Origin: Sphingomonas sp. FARSPH
GTDB lineage: Bacteria > Pseudomonadota > Alphaproteobacteria > Sphingomonadales > Sphingomonadaceae
Reading direction: 5' to 3'
Length of the DNA: 64,000 bases
Assembly: GCF_003355005.1 (NCBI RefSeq)
Contig: NZ_CP029986.1
Coordinates: forward strand, 124,001 to 188,000
Part shown: positions 1-8,072 of the stretch, one piece after another
Numbering within the stretch: the stretch's first letter is position 1
Layout: each line of letters begins with the position of its first letter
Translations under genes and position numbers: made by a program
Notes under the pieces: generated by a model
The model's database searches: none
Seen by the model: the letters and a program-made list of their open reading frames with translations, nothing else
What the model was told of the DNA's origin: nothing

Positions 1-1
1 G

Positions 2-259
2 TTCGTGCCGGCGATCGGCTTCGTGCCGATGGCACTCGCGCACGGCACCGGCGCCGAGGTGCAAAAGCCTTTGGCGACGACGGTGATCGGCGGCCTAATC
101 GCCGCCACCATCCTGACGCTGCTCGTCCTTCCCGCCATTGCGCGGGTGGTGCTCGGCTGGGGCGAGCGGGCGAGCAAGCGCGGTGATCCCGCACGGCATG
201 ATCCCGAACCGCACGACGGCGGGGGAGCGCACCAGCTCCCTGGACCGGGCACGATATGA
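2..259 (+). CDS. HME-type RND efflux pump, C-terminal fragment (CzcA-like)
   Basis: The reading frame is open from the window edge, so only the last ~85 residues are visible. They match the end of heavy-metal RND pumps: 'PMALAHGTGAEVQKPLA', a transmembrane segment 'TTVIGGLIAATILTLLVLPA', then a basic cytoplasmic tail. The complete CzcA at 58443 has the same region ('ATGAGAEVQRPLATVVIGG'), which supports the call. Such pumps export divalent cations across the cell envelope with an adaptor and a TolC-like channel, both of which would lie upstream of this window. Its stop overlaps the ATG of the DUF190 gene by 4 bp, implying translational coupling. The metal cannot be read from this fragment. 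Confidence 0.85.
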   Translation, partial: FVPAIGFVPMALAHGTGAEVQKPLATTVIGGLIAATILTLLVLPAIARVVLGWGERASKRGDPARHDPEPHDGGGAHQLPGPGTI

Positions 260-621
260 AAATGGAGCCAAGCATGAACCAGCAAGCCAGACTGCTCCGC
301 ATCTACACCGACGAGGCCGCCTATGTCGGAGATCGCAAGGTCTATGAGGTTGTCGCCTCTCGGGCGCGAGACGCCGGGCTTGCCGGAGTGACGGTCCTGG
401 AGGCGCTCATCGGATTCGGCCGATCGGCGCACGTCCACCGTCGCCATGTGCTCGAAAGCGACCGCGCCGTGGTCGTCGAGATCGTCGACGAAGACCCTAG
501 GCTGCGTTCGTTTGCGACCCAGCTCGCCGACGTTCCGGAGATCGGACTGATTACCTTGGAGGCGGTCGAGATCATTACCCCGACGGCCGACGCTGACCAC
601 AACGGAGGGGCGAAACGATGA
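256..621 (+). CDS. DUF190 family protein
   Basis: A 121-residue soluble protein. Residues ~45-80 carry the DUF190 hallmark 'VTVLEALIGFGRSAHVHRR' followed by 'VVVEIVDED', a GlnB-like alpha/beta fold in known members. The start ATG at 256 overlaps the upstream pump stop. An internal ATG at 274 (MNQQARLLRIY) has the sequence GGAGCC upstream and could also be used. DUF190 proteins often accompany membrane transporters and are thought to be regulatory. Here the gene is sandwiched and overlapping (ATGA at both ends) between an RND pump and an exchanger-like protein, so a role modulating one of them is an inference. Confidence 0.8.
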   Translation: MKMEPSMNQQARLLRIYTDEAAYVGDRKVYEVVASRARDAGLAGVTVLEALIGFGRSAHVHRRHVLESDRAVVVEIVDEDPRLRSFATQLADVPEIGLITLEAVEIITPTADADHNGGAKR

Positions 622-1907
622 TGAGGCAAGTCGATCTCTTCCCTTCGGAGGCGCATCCAGCATCGTTGCGCCGCTTCGTCATGCTGGTCGCGCTAACCGC
701 GCTTGCCATGATCCCAGCCATTATTCTGAGGATCGAGGGGTGGCGGCCAAACCCTCTGCTCGACGCCATGCTGTTCGGCGCTGCCATCCTGGCAGCCGGC
801 TTCTACCTGTCATGGGGAGCGGAAGCCGCGGAGTCGCGCATCTCCGCGGGCCTGATCGTCGCCATCGTGGCGCTGATCACCGTGCTCCCGGAATATGCCG
901 TGGACTTCTACTACGCCTACTCGGCTGGGGCTAATCCAGGGTCCAATTACGTCCACTATGCGGCAGCAAATATGACCGGTGCGAACCGGCTGCTGGTCGG
1001 CATCGCCTGGCCGCTTCTGGTGCTGCTTCATTGGCGCAAGACAGGCGAACGCGCAATTTCGCTTTCTAGCGCCAACCGGGTCGAGATCCTCTTCCTCCTC
1101 GTGCCCAGCCTTTATGCGTTCAGCGTCCTCTTGAAGGACGCAATCAGCATCGTCGATACGGTCCTGCTCATTGCTTTGTTCGGCCTGTATATGTGGCGAG
1201 CGAGCGACAAGGGTGAAGGCGCGGGCAGCGACGACGACGATGATGACGAGCCCGGTCCTGCGGCTGCGCTCACCCTGCTCTCTCCGACGCGCCAATGGCT
1301 TGTCATGGGCGGACTGACCTTGGTGGCAGCCGCGGTAATCCTCGCGTCGGCGGAGCCGTTCGCCGAAGCGATGGTCGACTCCGGCCGTCAGCTCGGGTTC
1401 GACGAGTTCCTGCTGATCCAATGGCTCGCGCCGCTCGCCAGCGAAGCCCCCGCGGTCACAGTCGCCATTCTCTTCGTGTTGGCGAGGCGGTCCGAACAGG
1501 GCTTAGCGACGATGATTTCCGACAAGATCAACCAGTGGACCTTGCTGGTCGGCATGTTGCCCCTCGCCGTCAGTCTAGGTGCGGGCCAGCTTTCGAGTTT
1601 ACCACTCGACGCGCGCCAGCATGAGGAGTTCTTCCTGACCGCGGCGCAGTCGCTGTTCGGCATCGCCCTCCTACTTCGCCTCGGGCTGAGCTTGCTTGGG
1701 GCGGCAGCGCTTGCCGGGCTATTCATCGTTCAGGTCGTGCTCGCTGTAGCCTGGCAGGGTGATGAGGCACGCACTGTCGCCAGCTTGACCGCACTCGGCT
1801 GGTTTTACATCGTGCTCGCCGGCGGGCTCTTTGCTTTGAACGCCAAGTATCTGGCGGGACTCGTGGGTGCCATTCGACCTCAAAGGCATCGGGGAGAAAA
1901 TGCATGA
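618..1907 (+). CDS. Cation/Ca2+ exchanger-like membrane protein
   Basis: A 429-residue polytopic membrane protein with about ten hydrophobic segments and two related halves. The first half has 'ITVLPEYAVDFYYA' (about residues 88-101) and the second 'APLASEAPAVTVAILFV' (about 270-286). These resemble the two acidic alpha-repeats of the sodium/calcium exchanger superfamily, where a Glu in each repeat binds the cation. The halves are joined by a cytoplasmic loop with an uninterrupted acidic run (six Asp then Glu, ~residues 206-212). The gene starts at an ATGATG that overlaps the DUF190 stop. The substrate is unknown; co-transcription with a heavy-metal RND pump suggests divalent cation export. 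Confidence 0.65.
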   Translation: MMRQVDLFPSEAHPASLRRFVMLVALTALAMIPAIILRIEGWRPNPLLDAMLFGAAILAAGFYLSWGAEAAESRISAGLIVAIVALITVLPEYAVDFYYAYSAGANPGSNYVHYAAANMTGANRLLVGIAWPLLVLLHWRKTGERAISLSSANRVEILFLLVPSLYAFSVLLKDAISIVDTVLLIALFGLYMWRASDKGEGAGSDDDDDDEPGPAAALTLLSPTRQWLVMGGLTLVAAAVILASAEPFAEAMVDSGRQLGFDEFLLIQWLAPLASEAPAVTVAILFVLARRSEQGLATMISDKINQWTLLVGMLPLAVSLGAGQLSSLPLDARQHEEFFLTAAQSLFGIALLLRLGLSLLGAAALAGLFIVQVVLAVAWQGDEARTVASLTALGWFYIVLAGGLFALNAKYLAGLVGAIRPQRHRGENA

Positions 1908-1940
1908 TGTTTCGGCAATGACGATGGAACCGTTGGCAGG

Positions 1941-2614
1941 ATGAAACAGCGGCACCCCGTCGTCCTCGATCGCGATTACGTGCCGCGCTGGGCCGCCCCG
2001 AGCTGACCGGTCTATACGATCATGCGATAGCGTTGCTGACGCGCGAGCGCCGATGGCGAACCGCGCTGCTGCAATTGGCGGCCCCCAGCCCGAGCGAAAC
2101 GATTCTAGATGTAGGATGCGGGACGGGCAGCTTCGCAATCATGGTGAAGCGGCAATGCCCGGCCGCGCGCGTTATCGGGGTGGACCCCGACCCGTCCGTG
2201 TTGAAGATCGCCCACGCGAAGGCAGCCAAAACGCGCGCCGCGATCGAATGGACCGAGGCGATGGGTGACGAGCTGGCGAGGACCGGGATCGAGCCGGTCG
2301 ATAAGGTCGTGTCGAGATTGATATTCCATCAATGCCCGCTTGTCATAAAACGGGCGATCCTTGACGCGATATTTGACGTTCTGCGGCCAAGCGGCGCGCG
2401 TTTCGTTGCCGACTATGGCGAGCAGCGCAGCCGGACGATGCGGGCTCTGTTTCGGCAGATTCAGCGCCTCGACGGGTTCGCGAACACCCAGCCGAACGCT
2501 GATGGCGTGCTACCCCGCATGTTCGCCGCGGCGGGGTTCGATCGCGTGATCGAGCGCCAGTCGATATCAACGCCGACCGGCTCCATTTCTATCTACTCGG
2601 CACACAAGCCTTAG
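1941..2614 (+). pseudogene. Class I SAM-dependent methyltransferase, apparent 5' frameshift
   Basis: The main frame (open through 2033-2614, TTG possible at 2033) gives a 193-residue methyltransferase with motif I 'DVGCGTGSF', the acidic loop 'VIGVDPDPSV' and 'VDKVVSRLIFHQCP'. The family N-terminus is in two frames. ATG 1941 reads MKQRHPVVLDRDYVPRWAAPS then TGA at 2004, while the main frame upstream of 2033 reads 'PELTGLYDHAIALLTRERRWR', which is the expected continuation. A one-base slip in the C-rich tract around 1993-2000 would rejoin them. Either the gene is damaged, a shorter product starts at the TTG, or there is a sequence error. The substrate is unknown. Confidence 0.6.
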
Positions 2615-2688
2615 CTCGGTATCAGCCGAAAAGGCGGGGGCGGACGGTTGCCTCCATCAAGGGCGCCTGTCGCGAGAACTCTCTGTCA

Positions 2689-3213
2689 TCACGGCCCTCC
2701 GTCCGTAGCTGCCGGGCGTTCAGCGCCATTCCGGCGAAACGCTTCTGCCGTCGATCCTCTTGCGGGTAAGTATGGCCCGAGCAGCAGTAGCCCGACCCCG
2801 AGCGAAATCCACACGTCGGCGAGGTTGAAAACGAAGGGGTGCCAGCTCCCGAAGTGCAGCCCGAGGAAGTCGGTTACAGACCAGCGTGCGGCGCGGTCGA
2901 TCAGATTGCCCACGGCGCCGGCCGCGGCGACCGCTAAGGCCGTGCGCTGCCAGCCCTGCGAGCGGTAGGCCCACGCGACAAGGCCGAGGGTCAGGATTGC
3001 CGTGAGCCCGATCAGGAGGGCGCGCCCGACGTCGCCATCAGAGGCGAGCAGGCTGAACGACACGCCCTCGTTAAAGGTCAGGCGCAGCGAGACGAAGGGC
3101 AGGAAATCGCCCGCCGGCCCATAGGGTTCGAGCGCAGCCCGCGCCCATGCCTTGGTCGCCAGGTCTAGCGCGGCCCCCGTGGCGATCAGCAGCGTGGCCG
3201 TGCCCGCTTTCAT
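2689..3213 (-). CDS. lspA: Signal peptidase II (lipoprotein signal peptidase)
   Basis: This 174-residue, four-helix membrane aspartyl protease removes signal peptides from prolipoproteins. It has the family motifs in order: 'DLATK' (D17), 'FNEGVSFSLL' (47-56), 'AVGNLIDR' (catalytic D106) and 'FNLADVWI' (catalytic D133). It lies 96 bp downstream of the FTR1-type permease on the same strand. An accessory lspA next to a CDF transporter, an FTR1-like permease and a MerR regulator is the composition of lead-resistance (pbr) loci, where the signal peptidase is PbrC. The C-terminal ~20 residues are hydrophilic and Pro/Ala-rich. Confidence 0.93.
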   Translation of the reverse strand: MKAGTATLLIATGAALDLATKAWARAALEPYGPAGDFLPFVSLRLTFNEGVSFSLLASDGDVGRALLIGLTAILTLGLVAWAYRSQGWQRTALAVAAAGAVGNLIDRAARWSVTDFLGLHFGSWHPFVFNLADVWISLGVGLLLLGPYLPARGSTAEAFRRNGAERPAATDGGP

Positions 3214-3309
3214 GTCCGCTGCGTACCCGCGAGGTCCTGGCGCCCGTCGCGGATGCGCGACATGCCGGCCAGTGTGCGCGAGCGAAGCGGGGGCAAATGC
3301 GAGCCTCGC

Positions 3310-5271
3310 CTAGTGAGCCGTCGCCGGGCCGGAACCCGAGCGAGATCGGTTGCGCCGATTCCAGGCAAACCCCACTGCGATGGCGACCGCCATCAGGAGT
3401 TGCGCCAGCACCGATTGCCAGGTGGGGAATAACCCTAGCATCGACAGCCGCGGCACGTCCGCGAGCGGTGCGATGTTGATAAGGCCGGCCTCCTGGAGAG
3501 CGGCGACGCCCTTGCCCGCAAGCACGACGGTCAGAACGGCCATGAGCCAGGAGCTATAGCGGAAGAACTGCGCGATCGGCAGCTTGCGGCTGTAGCGGAG
3601 CATTGCCCAGGCGATCACACCAAGCAGTCCAATGGCCGATCCGGCGCCGGCGAGCAGCATCCCGTTGTCACCTTGCGCGGAGAGAGCGGCGTAGAACAGG
3701 ATCGTCTCGAAAACCTCGCGATAGACGACCACGAAGGCGAGTCCGAACAGGAACCAGCCCGACCCGCCCGAGAGCGCCCGCGACATCTTCTCGCGAATAT
3801 AGCGCTGCCACTGATCGGCTTGCGCCTTACCGTGCATCCAAATCCCGACCGAGAGCAGCACGAACGCGGCGAACAGCGAGCCGAACCCTTCGGTCAGCTC
3901 CCGGCTCGCGCCGCTGATCCCGATTGCATAGGTGGCGACCGCCCAGGTGATTCCGCCCGCGATGATCGCGCTGACCCAGCCGCCATGAACGTAGCGCAGC
4001 GCCTCGCCGCGGTCGGCTTTACGCAGGAATGCGATCATGGCGACGACGATGAGCAGGGCTTCGAGCCCTTCACGCAGCAGGATCGTGAACGCGCCCAGGA
4101 ACGTGGACGCCTCGGTGGCGGCATCGGGCGCGAGCGCCGCTTCTGCATCATCGAAAAAGCCGCCCAGCACCGTGACCTTCTCCGCGAGATCATCGGGCGA
4201 TGCGCCCCGGTCGATCGCGGCGCGGAACTCCCCCATGGCGCCCTCGATTCGGCCCATCAGCGTCGCGTCGCGCGCGGTGAGCGTTGGTTCGATCGGCTCG
4301 AACCCATCGAGATAGGCTGACAGCGCCAGCTCTTTTGCCATCCGCGCATCGCCACGCCGGGCAGCGGCCACGCTTTCGGCGAGTTTGGCGCGGGCGACCG
4401 CGAGCGAGCCGGGAGCCTGTTGCATCACCTGTTCAGGGTGGCGACGCAGGAACGCGAGCACGGCGTCAGCCTTGGCGTCGCCGATCGCCGCGCCGAGCGC
4501 GGCCGGGGTGAGTGCGACCAGGGTTTTCAGGTCCGGGATGCGACGGCGAAGGGTCGGATCGGATTTCCACAGCCGCTCGCCTTCGCGCGCCTGCGCGTCC
4601 GTGAAGGCGAAGCTCCCGGCTCGGAATGCTACCGCCCAGCGCTGATCGTTCGGCAGATCGGCGAAGCTCTGCATCGCCGTCCCGTCGATGCCCTGCGTCA
4701 CCACCTGATAGAGCGCGAAGACGCTGCGCTGGCGCGCACGTTCGGCATCGGTAAAGGCGATCGGGGGTGTCGCGAGCTTGGCGGCGTCGGGGCCACGGCC
4801 GTTGCCCGTCATGCCGTGACAGGACGCGCAGGATTGTTGGAACAGGGCATGGCCGGAGACGAGGTTCGGAGCCTTATCGGGCGCGAGCGGCACCGGGTAG
4901 GCGCGCAGCAGATCGGCCGCGAGCCCGTGCGCCAGTGTTGCCACCTGTTCAGTCGATCCCTTTTCCGCGATTACCGCTTGGAGGTTGGCGGCCCGCTGAA
5001 TGAGGGCTTGGCGCTCCGGCTTCGCCGGCAGGCCTTGAAGCCGTGTCGAGACCGACGCGGCAAACTCATTCATTTCGGCGTATTCCGACGCGCTCTTGAT
5101 CCGACCGTTCGCGACCGCGCCTCCATAATCGACGGCCATATAGTCGAGCAGCCGCCATGCGGTTTGCACGTCGCCGGGTTCGGCGAATGCCGCAGCAGGG
5201 ATCAGCAGCGCAGCGAGCGCGGCGAGCAGCCGCAGCGAGAGCATTGCCCGGATCAAGGTGAGCAGACGCAC
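3310..5271 (-). CDS. FTR1 family metal permease with N-terminal cytochrome c domain (PbrT-like)
   Basis: A 653-residue protein with a signal peptide (residues 1-30), a periplasmic region containing a c-type heme site CASCH (148-152), a helical segment, then a seven-helix FTR1 permease. The permease has two REGLEALLIV / REVFETILF motifs (the RExxE signature that binds and moves iron or lead in this family). This fused architecture is that of bacterial PbrT / FTR1-cytochrome proteins. The start is GTG at 5271, overlapping the stop of the CDF gene in TAGTG. The CDF-FTR1-lspA order with a divergent MerR suggests lead or a similar divalent metal; that assignment is inferred from context. Confidence 0.85.
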   Translation of the reverse strand: MRLLTLIRAMLSLRLLAALAALLIPAAAFAEPGDVQTAWRLLDYMAVDYGGAVANGRIKSASEYAEMNEFAASVSTRLQGLPAKPERQALIQRAANLQAVIAEKGSTEQVATLAHGLAADLLRAYPVPLAPDKAPNLVSGHALFQQSCASCHGMTGNGRGPDAAKLATPPIAFTDAERARQRSVFALYQVVTQGIDGTAMQSFADLPNDQRWAVAFRAGSFAFTDAQAREGERLWKSDPTLRRRIPDLKTLVALTPAALGAAIGDAKADAVLAFLRRHPEQVMQQAPGSLAVARAKLAESVAAARRGDARMAKELALSAYLDGFEPIEPTLTARDATLMGRIEGAMGEFRAAIDRGASPDDLAEKVTVLGGFFDDAEAALAPDAATEASTFLGAFTILLREGLEALLIVVAMIAFLRKADRGEALRYVHGGWVSAIIAGGITWAVATYAIGISGASRELTEGFGSLFAAFVLLSVGIWMHGKAQADQWQRYIREKMSRALSGGSGWFLFGLAFVVVYREVFETILFYAALSAQGDNGMLLAGAGSAIGLLGVIAWAMLRYSRKLPIAQFFRYSSWLMAVLTVVLAGKGVAALQEAGLINIAPLADVPRLSMLGLFPTWQSVLAQLLMAVAIAVGFAWNRRNRSRSGSGPATAH

Positions 5272-5897
5272 TACCGCTCTCCCAGTTCGCGCCGAGCGCC
5301 AGTGACGATTTCATACGCGGAGTGGAGGAACAGGAGGGCGATGAGGCCGGCGACGGCGAGGTCCGGCCAGGCGCTTCCTGTCCACGCCACCAGACCGGCC
5401 GCGGCGATCACCGCGACATTGGCGAGCGCGTCGTTGCGGCTGAACAGCCAGATCGCGCGAACATTGGCGTCCCCTTCCCGGAAACGCGCAAGCACCAAGG
5501 CGGACACGACATTGATCGCGAGCGCGACAACGCCGATTGTGCCCATCAGTTCGGCATCCGGCGCGGTTGCGTTCAGGGCGCGCCAAATCGCGAAACCGAT
5601 TACGCCCACGCCAAGCGCACCGAGAAACAACCCCTGCGTCAGCGCGACCTTTGCCCTCGCCCGTGCGGACCAGGCAAGCGCGAGAAGACCGATAAGGCTG
5701 ATCGACCCGTCCCCGAGAAAATCGAGGGAATCCGCTTTCAGCGCTTGGCTATCGGCGATGAACCCGCCGAACAGCTCGGCGACTCCGAAGCCGAGGTTGA
5801 GCACCACGACGGTCAGCAGCGCACGGCGATAGGCCGGATCGGTTTGCGCGCGCGCGGGCTCCCCGTGGCACCCGCAGCTTTCGGTAGAAGCATTCAT
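5271..5897 (-). CDS. CDF family cation transporter
   Basis: A 208-residue membrane protein starting at ATG 5897 (MNASTESCGCHGEP). I prefer this start to the longer open frame because it follows the MerR-type promoter. It has a Cys/His-rich N-terminus, then six helices. The CDF motifs are 'GGFIADSQALKADSLDFLGD' in helix 2 and 'IWLFSRNDALANVAVI' in helix 5, each carrying the Asp (with His/Asn) of the transport site. It lacks the usual C-terminal cytoplasmic domain, so it is a short CDF type. CDF proteins export Zn, Cd, Co or Fe by proton antiport. It is the first gene of the leftward operon with the FTR1-like gene and lspA. Confidence 0.85.
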   Translation of the reverse strand: MNASTESCGCHGEPARAQTDPAYRRALLTVVVLNLGFGVAELFGGFIADSQALKADSLDFLGDGSISLIGLLALAWSARARAKVALTQGLFLGALGVGVIGFAIWRALNATAPDAELMGTIGVVALAINVVSALVLARFREGDANVRAIWLFSRNDALANVAVIAAAGLVAWTGSAWPDLAVAGLIALLFLHSAYEIVTGARRELGER

Positions 5898-5904
5898 GCG
5901 GCCT

Positions 5905-5935
5905 TCCTTACCACCTCCAGTCGCTGTAGAAGCAA
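5905..5935 (-). promoter_or_regulatory. MerR-type promoter of the CDF-FTR1-lspA operon
   Basis: On the minus strand a -35-like TTGCTT (5935-5930) is separated by 19 bp from a -10-like TAAGGA (5910-5905). Within the long spacer lies the imperfect dyad CTCCAG-tcg-CTGTAG (plus strand 5915-5929). A 19-bp spacer with a centred dyad is the hallmark of promoters twisted open by MerR proteins. The MerR gene starts divergently at 5973. Confidence 0.7.
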
Positions 5936-5972
5936 GCGAAATGTGCGACACGTTCGCATTAGCAAGGATGAC

Positions 5973-6392
5973 ATGATGAAGCCGGTGATGATTGGGCAGC
6001 TCGCCAGCGAGACGTCGACAAAAGTGACGACGATCCGGTTTTATGAGTCGATCGGGTTGCTGCGCTCCGCCCCGCGCACGGCGTCGGGCCGTAGAACCTA
6101 TGATGCCAGCGACATCGAGCGTTTGCACTTCATCCGCAACGGTCGCCGGCTCGGCTTTTCGGTCGACGAAATACGATCGTTGATGGGGCTGGCGCAGAAC
6201 CCGGACCAGGATTGTGGTGCCGCCTCAGCTATCGCTGCTCAGCACCTCAAGGATGTTGAGGAGAGGCTGGCGCAACTCGCGGTGTTGCGGGATGAGTTGG
6301 CAATGCTCAGCCAGAGCTGCACCAAGGCGCGCATGGCCGATTGTCGGATCATGAAGGCGATCGGCAAAGGCCACCCTCAAGCCGATCAGTAA
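5973..6392 (+). CDS. MerR family metal-responsive regulator (PbrR/CadR/ZntR type)
   Basis: 139 residues with an N-terminal winged helix (~6-75: 'VTTIRFYESIGLL', 'GRRTYDASDIERLHFI'), a dimerisation helix (~90-112) and three Cys: C81, C116 and C124 (C-x7-C loop). Three Cys in these places mark the divalent-metal sensors of the ZntR/CadR/PbrR group. AAGGA at 5964-5968 can serve the ATG at 5973 or the one at 5976. The gene is divergent from the CDF operon across a 75-bp gap holding a MerR-type promoter, so it should activate that operon on metal binding. Its 3' end overlaps the convergent protease gene by 7 bp. Confidence 0.88.
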   Translation: MMKPVMIGQLASETSTKVTTIRFYESIGLLRSAPRTASGRRTYDASDIERLHFIRNGRRLGFSVDEIRSLMGLAQNPDQDCGAASAIAAQHLKDVEERLAQLAVLRDELAMLSQSCTKARMADCRIMKAIGKGHPQADQ

Positions 6393-7588
6393 TAGTCGGC
6401 TAGCCTGAGGTCGCGCACATCACCCGAGGCCATCGTCAGCTTTACGAGGGTGCCAGCAGGCCGGGAGCGCACTTGCCAGAGCTCCCCACGCGTATAGTTC
6501 GCATCGATCGAATGGCCGTTCACCGCCACGATCCGGTCGCCGACCGCCCAGCCAGCCTTTTCCGCGGGACTGTTCGCCGCCACATGAACGACGGTGAGCG
6601 CCGTTGGTGAGGCTGCGAGGCCAAGGCCGCTACGGTCCTTCAGCATCGGCAGGCGACGACGAGGACCGAGTGGCCGGAGCCACACGAATCCGGCGGTCAC
6701 GTCGAACACCACGTCGAATTGAGCGATCAGCGGTAGGCCGACATTGCCAACCGTGCTGGTGGAGAGCCAAGCTCTCATCCCGAGTGTGGGGACGTTCGAG
6801 ACGCCAAGCCCTTCAATGTTGATGTTCTGGGTTGTGAAAGCATCGTTGACTCGCACGCCATCGACGCCGCCGATCGCCGCGGTCGAGACGAGCTTCCCGT
6901 TCAACAGCCCTTGATCGCGGGCATAGGCCGACGAGAGCATCAGCGCGGCCGAGCTGCCAAGATCGATCATCAAGGGCACGGGAGACAGGCCCTCGACGGA
7001 GGCCCGGATGAACAGCTCCTGCTTGGCACCGCGTCCGAGCGCGACAGCGCGCCAGTCGGGGCCGGCGAGAAACGTGCCTGACTTGACGACCGCCATACGC
7101 CTGTTCGCGAAATCGAGCGCGATGCAGCTGCCCGTGAACATATCGGCACCGAGGAGAACGTCGATCGGTCGTCCGAAGGCCGCCGACACTGAACTCAGAT
7201 CACCAACAACGGCAAAGGGTAAGCGACGGGTTTCGCGGGCGAGCTGTACGTCGATGTCGCGGACCAGCAGCACCGGGGCCTTGGCGCTCAGCCCGCTAAT
7301 CATGCGCCGCTCACCATTGTTCAAGCCGAGCTTCGCCGCGAGCGCCGTGCTCATGATCGACGCGCCGCTGCCACTGTCGAGCACCGCCCGCGCCGGCACT
7401 CCGCGCACTTGTGCCGAAACAAGGAGGGTATCACCCGTGCCGACTTCCAGCGGCTCCCATTCGAGGTGAGCCGCGCCGAAGTTCCACGAGGCCGCAGACC
7501 GGGAAGTCTGTCGCGCGAGCGTTGGAGAACCGAGCACCAAGCCGGTTCCACAGGCCACCAGCCGCGCCACTAATGAGCGTCGAGACAT
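6386..7588 (-). CDS. Secreted retropepsin-like aspartic protease with C-terminal PDZ domain
   Basis: A 400-residue protein starting at ATG 7588. It has an N-terminal signal sequence (RR followed by a hydrophobic stretch, residues 4-26) and two pepsin/retropepsin-like repeats. The first has the active-site triplet in 'AVLDSGSGASIM' (D71); the second has 'MIDLGSSAALML', in which DLG replaces DSG/DTG. A PDZ domain ('GLAASPTALTVVHVAANSPAEKAGW', about 320-395) follows and should bind peptide ends. It probably acts in the periplasm. A MerR-type promoter at 7656-7686 suggests metal induction, which is unusual for this family. The longer open frame to 7987 runs over that promoter and is unlikely to be translated. 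Confidence 0.75.
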   Translation of the reverse strand: MSRRSLVARLVACGTGLVLGSPTLARQTSRSAASWNFGAAHLEWEPLEVGTGDTLLVSAQVRGVPARAVLDSGSGASIMSTALAAKLGLNNGERRMISGLSAKAPVLLVRDIDVQLARETRRLPFAVVGDLSSVSAAFGRPIDVLLGADMFTGSCIALDFANRRMAVVKSGTFLAGPDWRAVALGRGAKQELFIRASVEGLSPVPLMIDLGSSAALMLSSAYARDQGLLNGKLVSTAAIGGVDGVRVNDAFTTQNINIEGLGVSNVPTLGMRAWLSTSTVGNVGLPLIAQFDVVFDVTAGFVWLRPLGPRRRLPMLKDRSGLGLAASPTALTVVHVAANSPAEKAGWAVGDRIVAVNGHSIDANYTRGELWQVRSRPAGTLVKLTMASGDVRDLRLADYY

Positions 7589-7655
7589 ACCGATTGCTTC
7601 AACACGGGCCGTCAAAAAGCCACCTCCAGCCCCCCGTCCGCAGGAGAGCAAATTG

Positions 7656-7686
7656 CGGTTACATGCTCTAGCAACTGGAGGAGCAA
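7656..7686 (-). promoter_or_regulatory. MerR-type promoter upstream of the aspartic protease
   Basis: On the minus strand TTGCTC (7686-7681), a 19-bp spacer, then TAACCG (7661-7656). The spacer contains the dyad CTCTAG-caa-CTGGAG (7666-7680). The layout matches the CDF and merT promoters. The rest of the 262-bp gap 7589-7850 shows no other gene or clear signal. Confidence 0.6.
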
Positions 7687-7850
7687 GGGTTTTTGAAGCG
7701 CCCGAAATGCTATCCTGTTCAAATGCCCTCTCGAAAATGAGCAGTTGAGGCAGGTCAGGAACCGGTCGAATAAGACCGAAGTAGGCAATTTCGCTTGCGC
7801 GACCTTGGCGAGCAGGACCCCAGTTCACGAAGAAACGTGAAGCTATCGCC

Positions 7851-8072
7851 TCACCCGCAGCAGCCCGCCACAGTCCCGTTTGCTTTCGCTTCCTGGATCG
7901 GAGGGCATGGGACATCGCCAAATGAGCAGAACACGCAGCAGTCGCCAGCCAGGGGCCGCAGCACCACCGCGCAATGCCGGCAATCATAGAAGAATTGGCA
8001 GGCGTTGGTGGGCATCCTTTCGGTGGCCACCCCGCCGCATTTGGGACAGGTCAGGGTTGAGGTGAGCTGCAT
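7851..8072 (-). CDS. GDCCVxC domain protein (small Cys-rich, mer-associated)
   Basis: 73 residues starting at ATG 8072, which overlaps the merT stop as TGATG. The family motif is 'GDCCVFCSFGDVPCPPIQ' (43-60), preceded by two zinc-finger-like pairs, CPKC (9-12) and CRHC (31-34), and ending CCG. There are eleven Cys in all. These small cytosolic proteins sit next to merT in several bacteria and are probably metal or mercury-binding; in some species a Cys of the motif is selenocysteine. Here all motif positions are plain Cys. The biochemical role is not established. Confidence 0.8.
   Translation of the reverse strand: MQLTSTLTCPKCGGVATERMPTNACQFFYDCRHCAVVLRPLAGDCCVFCSFGDVPCPPIQEAKANGTVAGCCG

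Noticed and set aside
1218..1252. GAC/GAT repeat tract in the exchanger gene as a microsatellite
   Set aside because: It encodes an acidic cytoplasmic loop (six Asp then Glu), common in exchangers, and is too short and mixed in codon use to be a slip-repeat of note.
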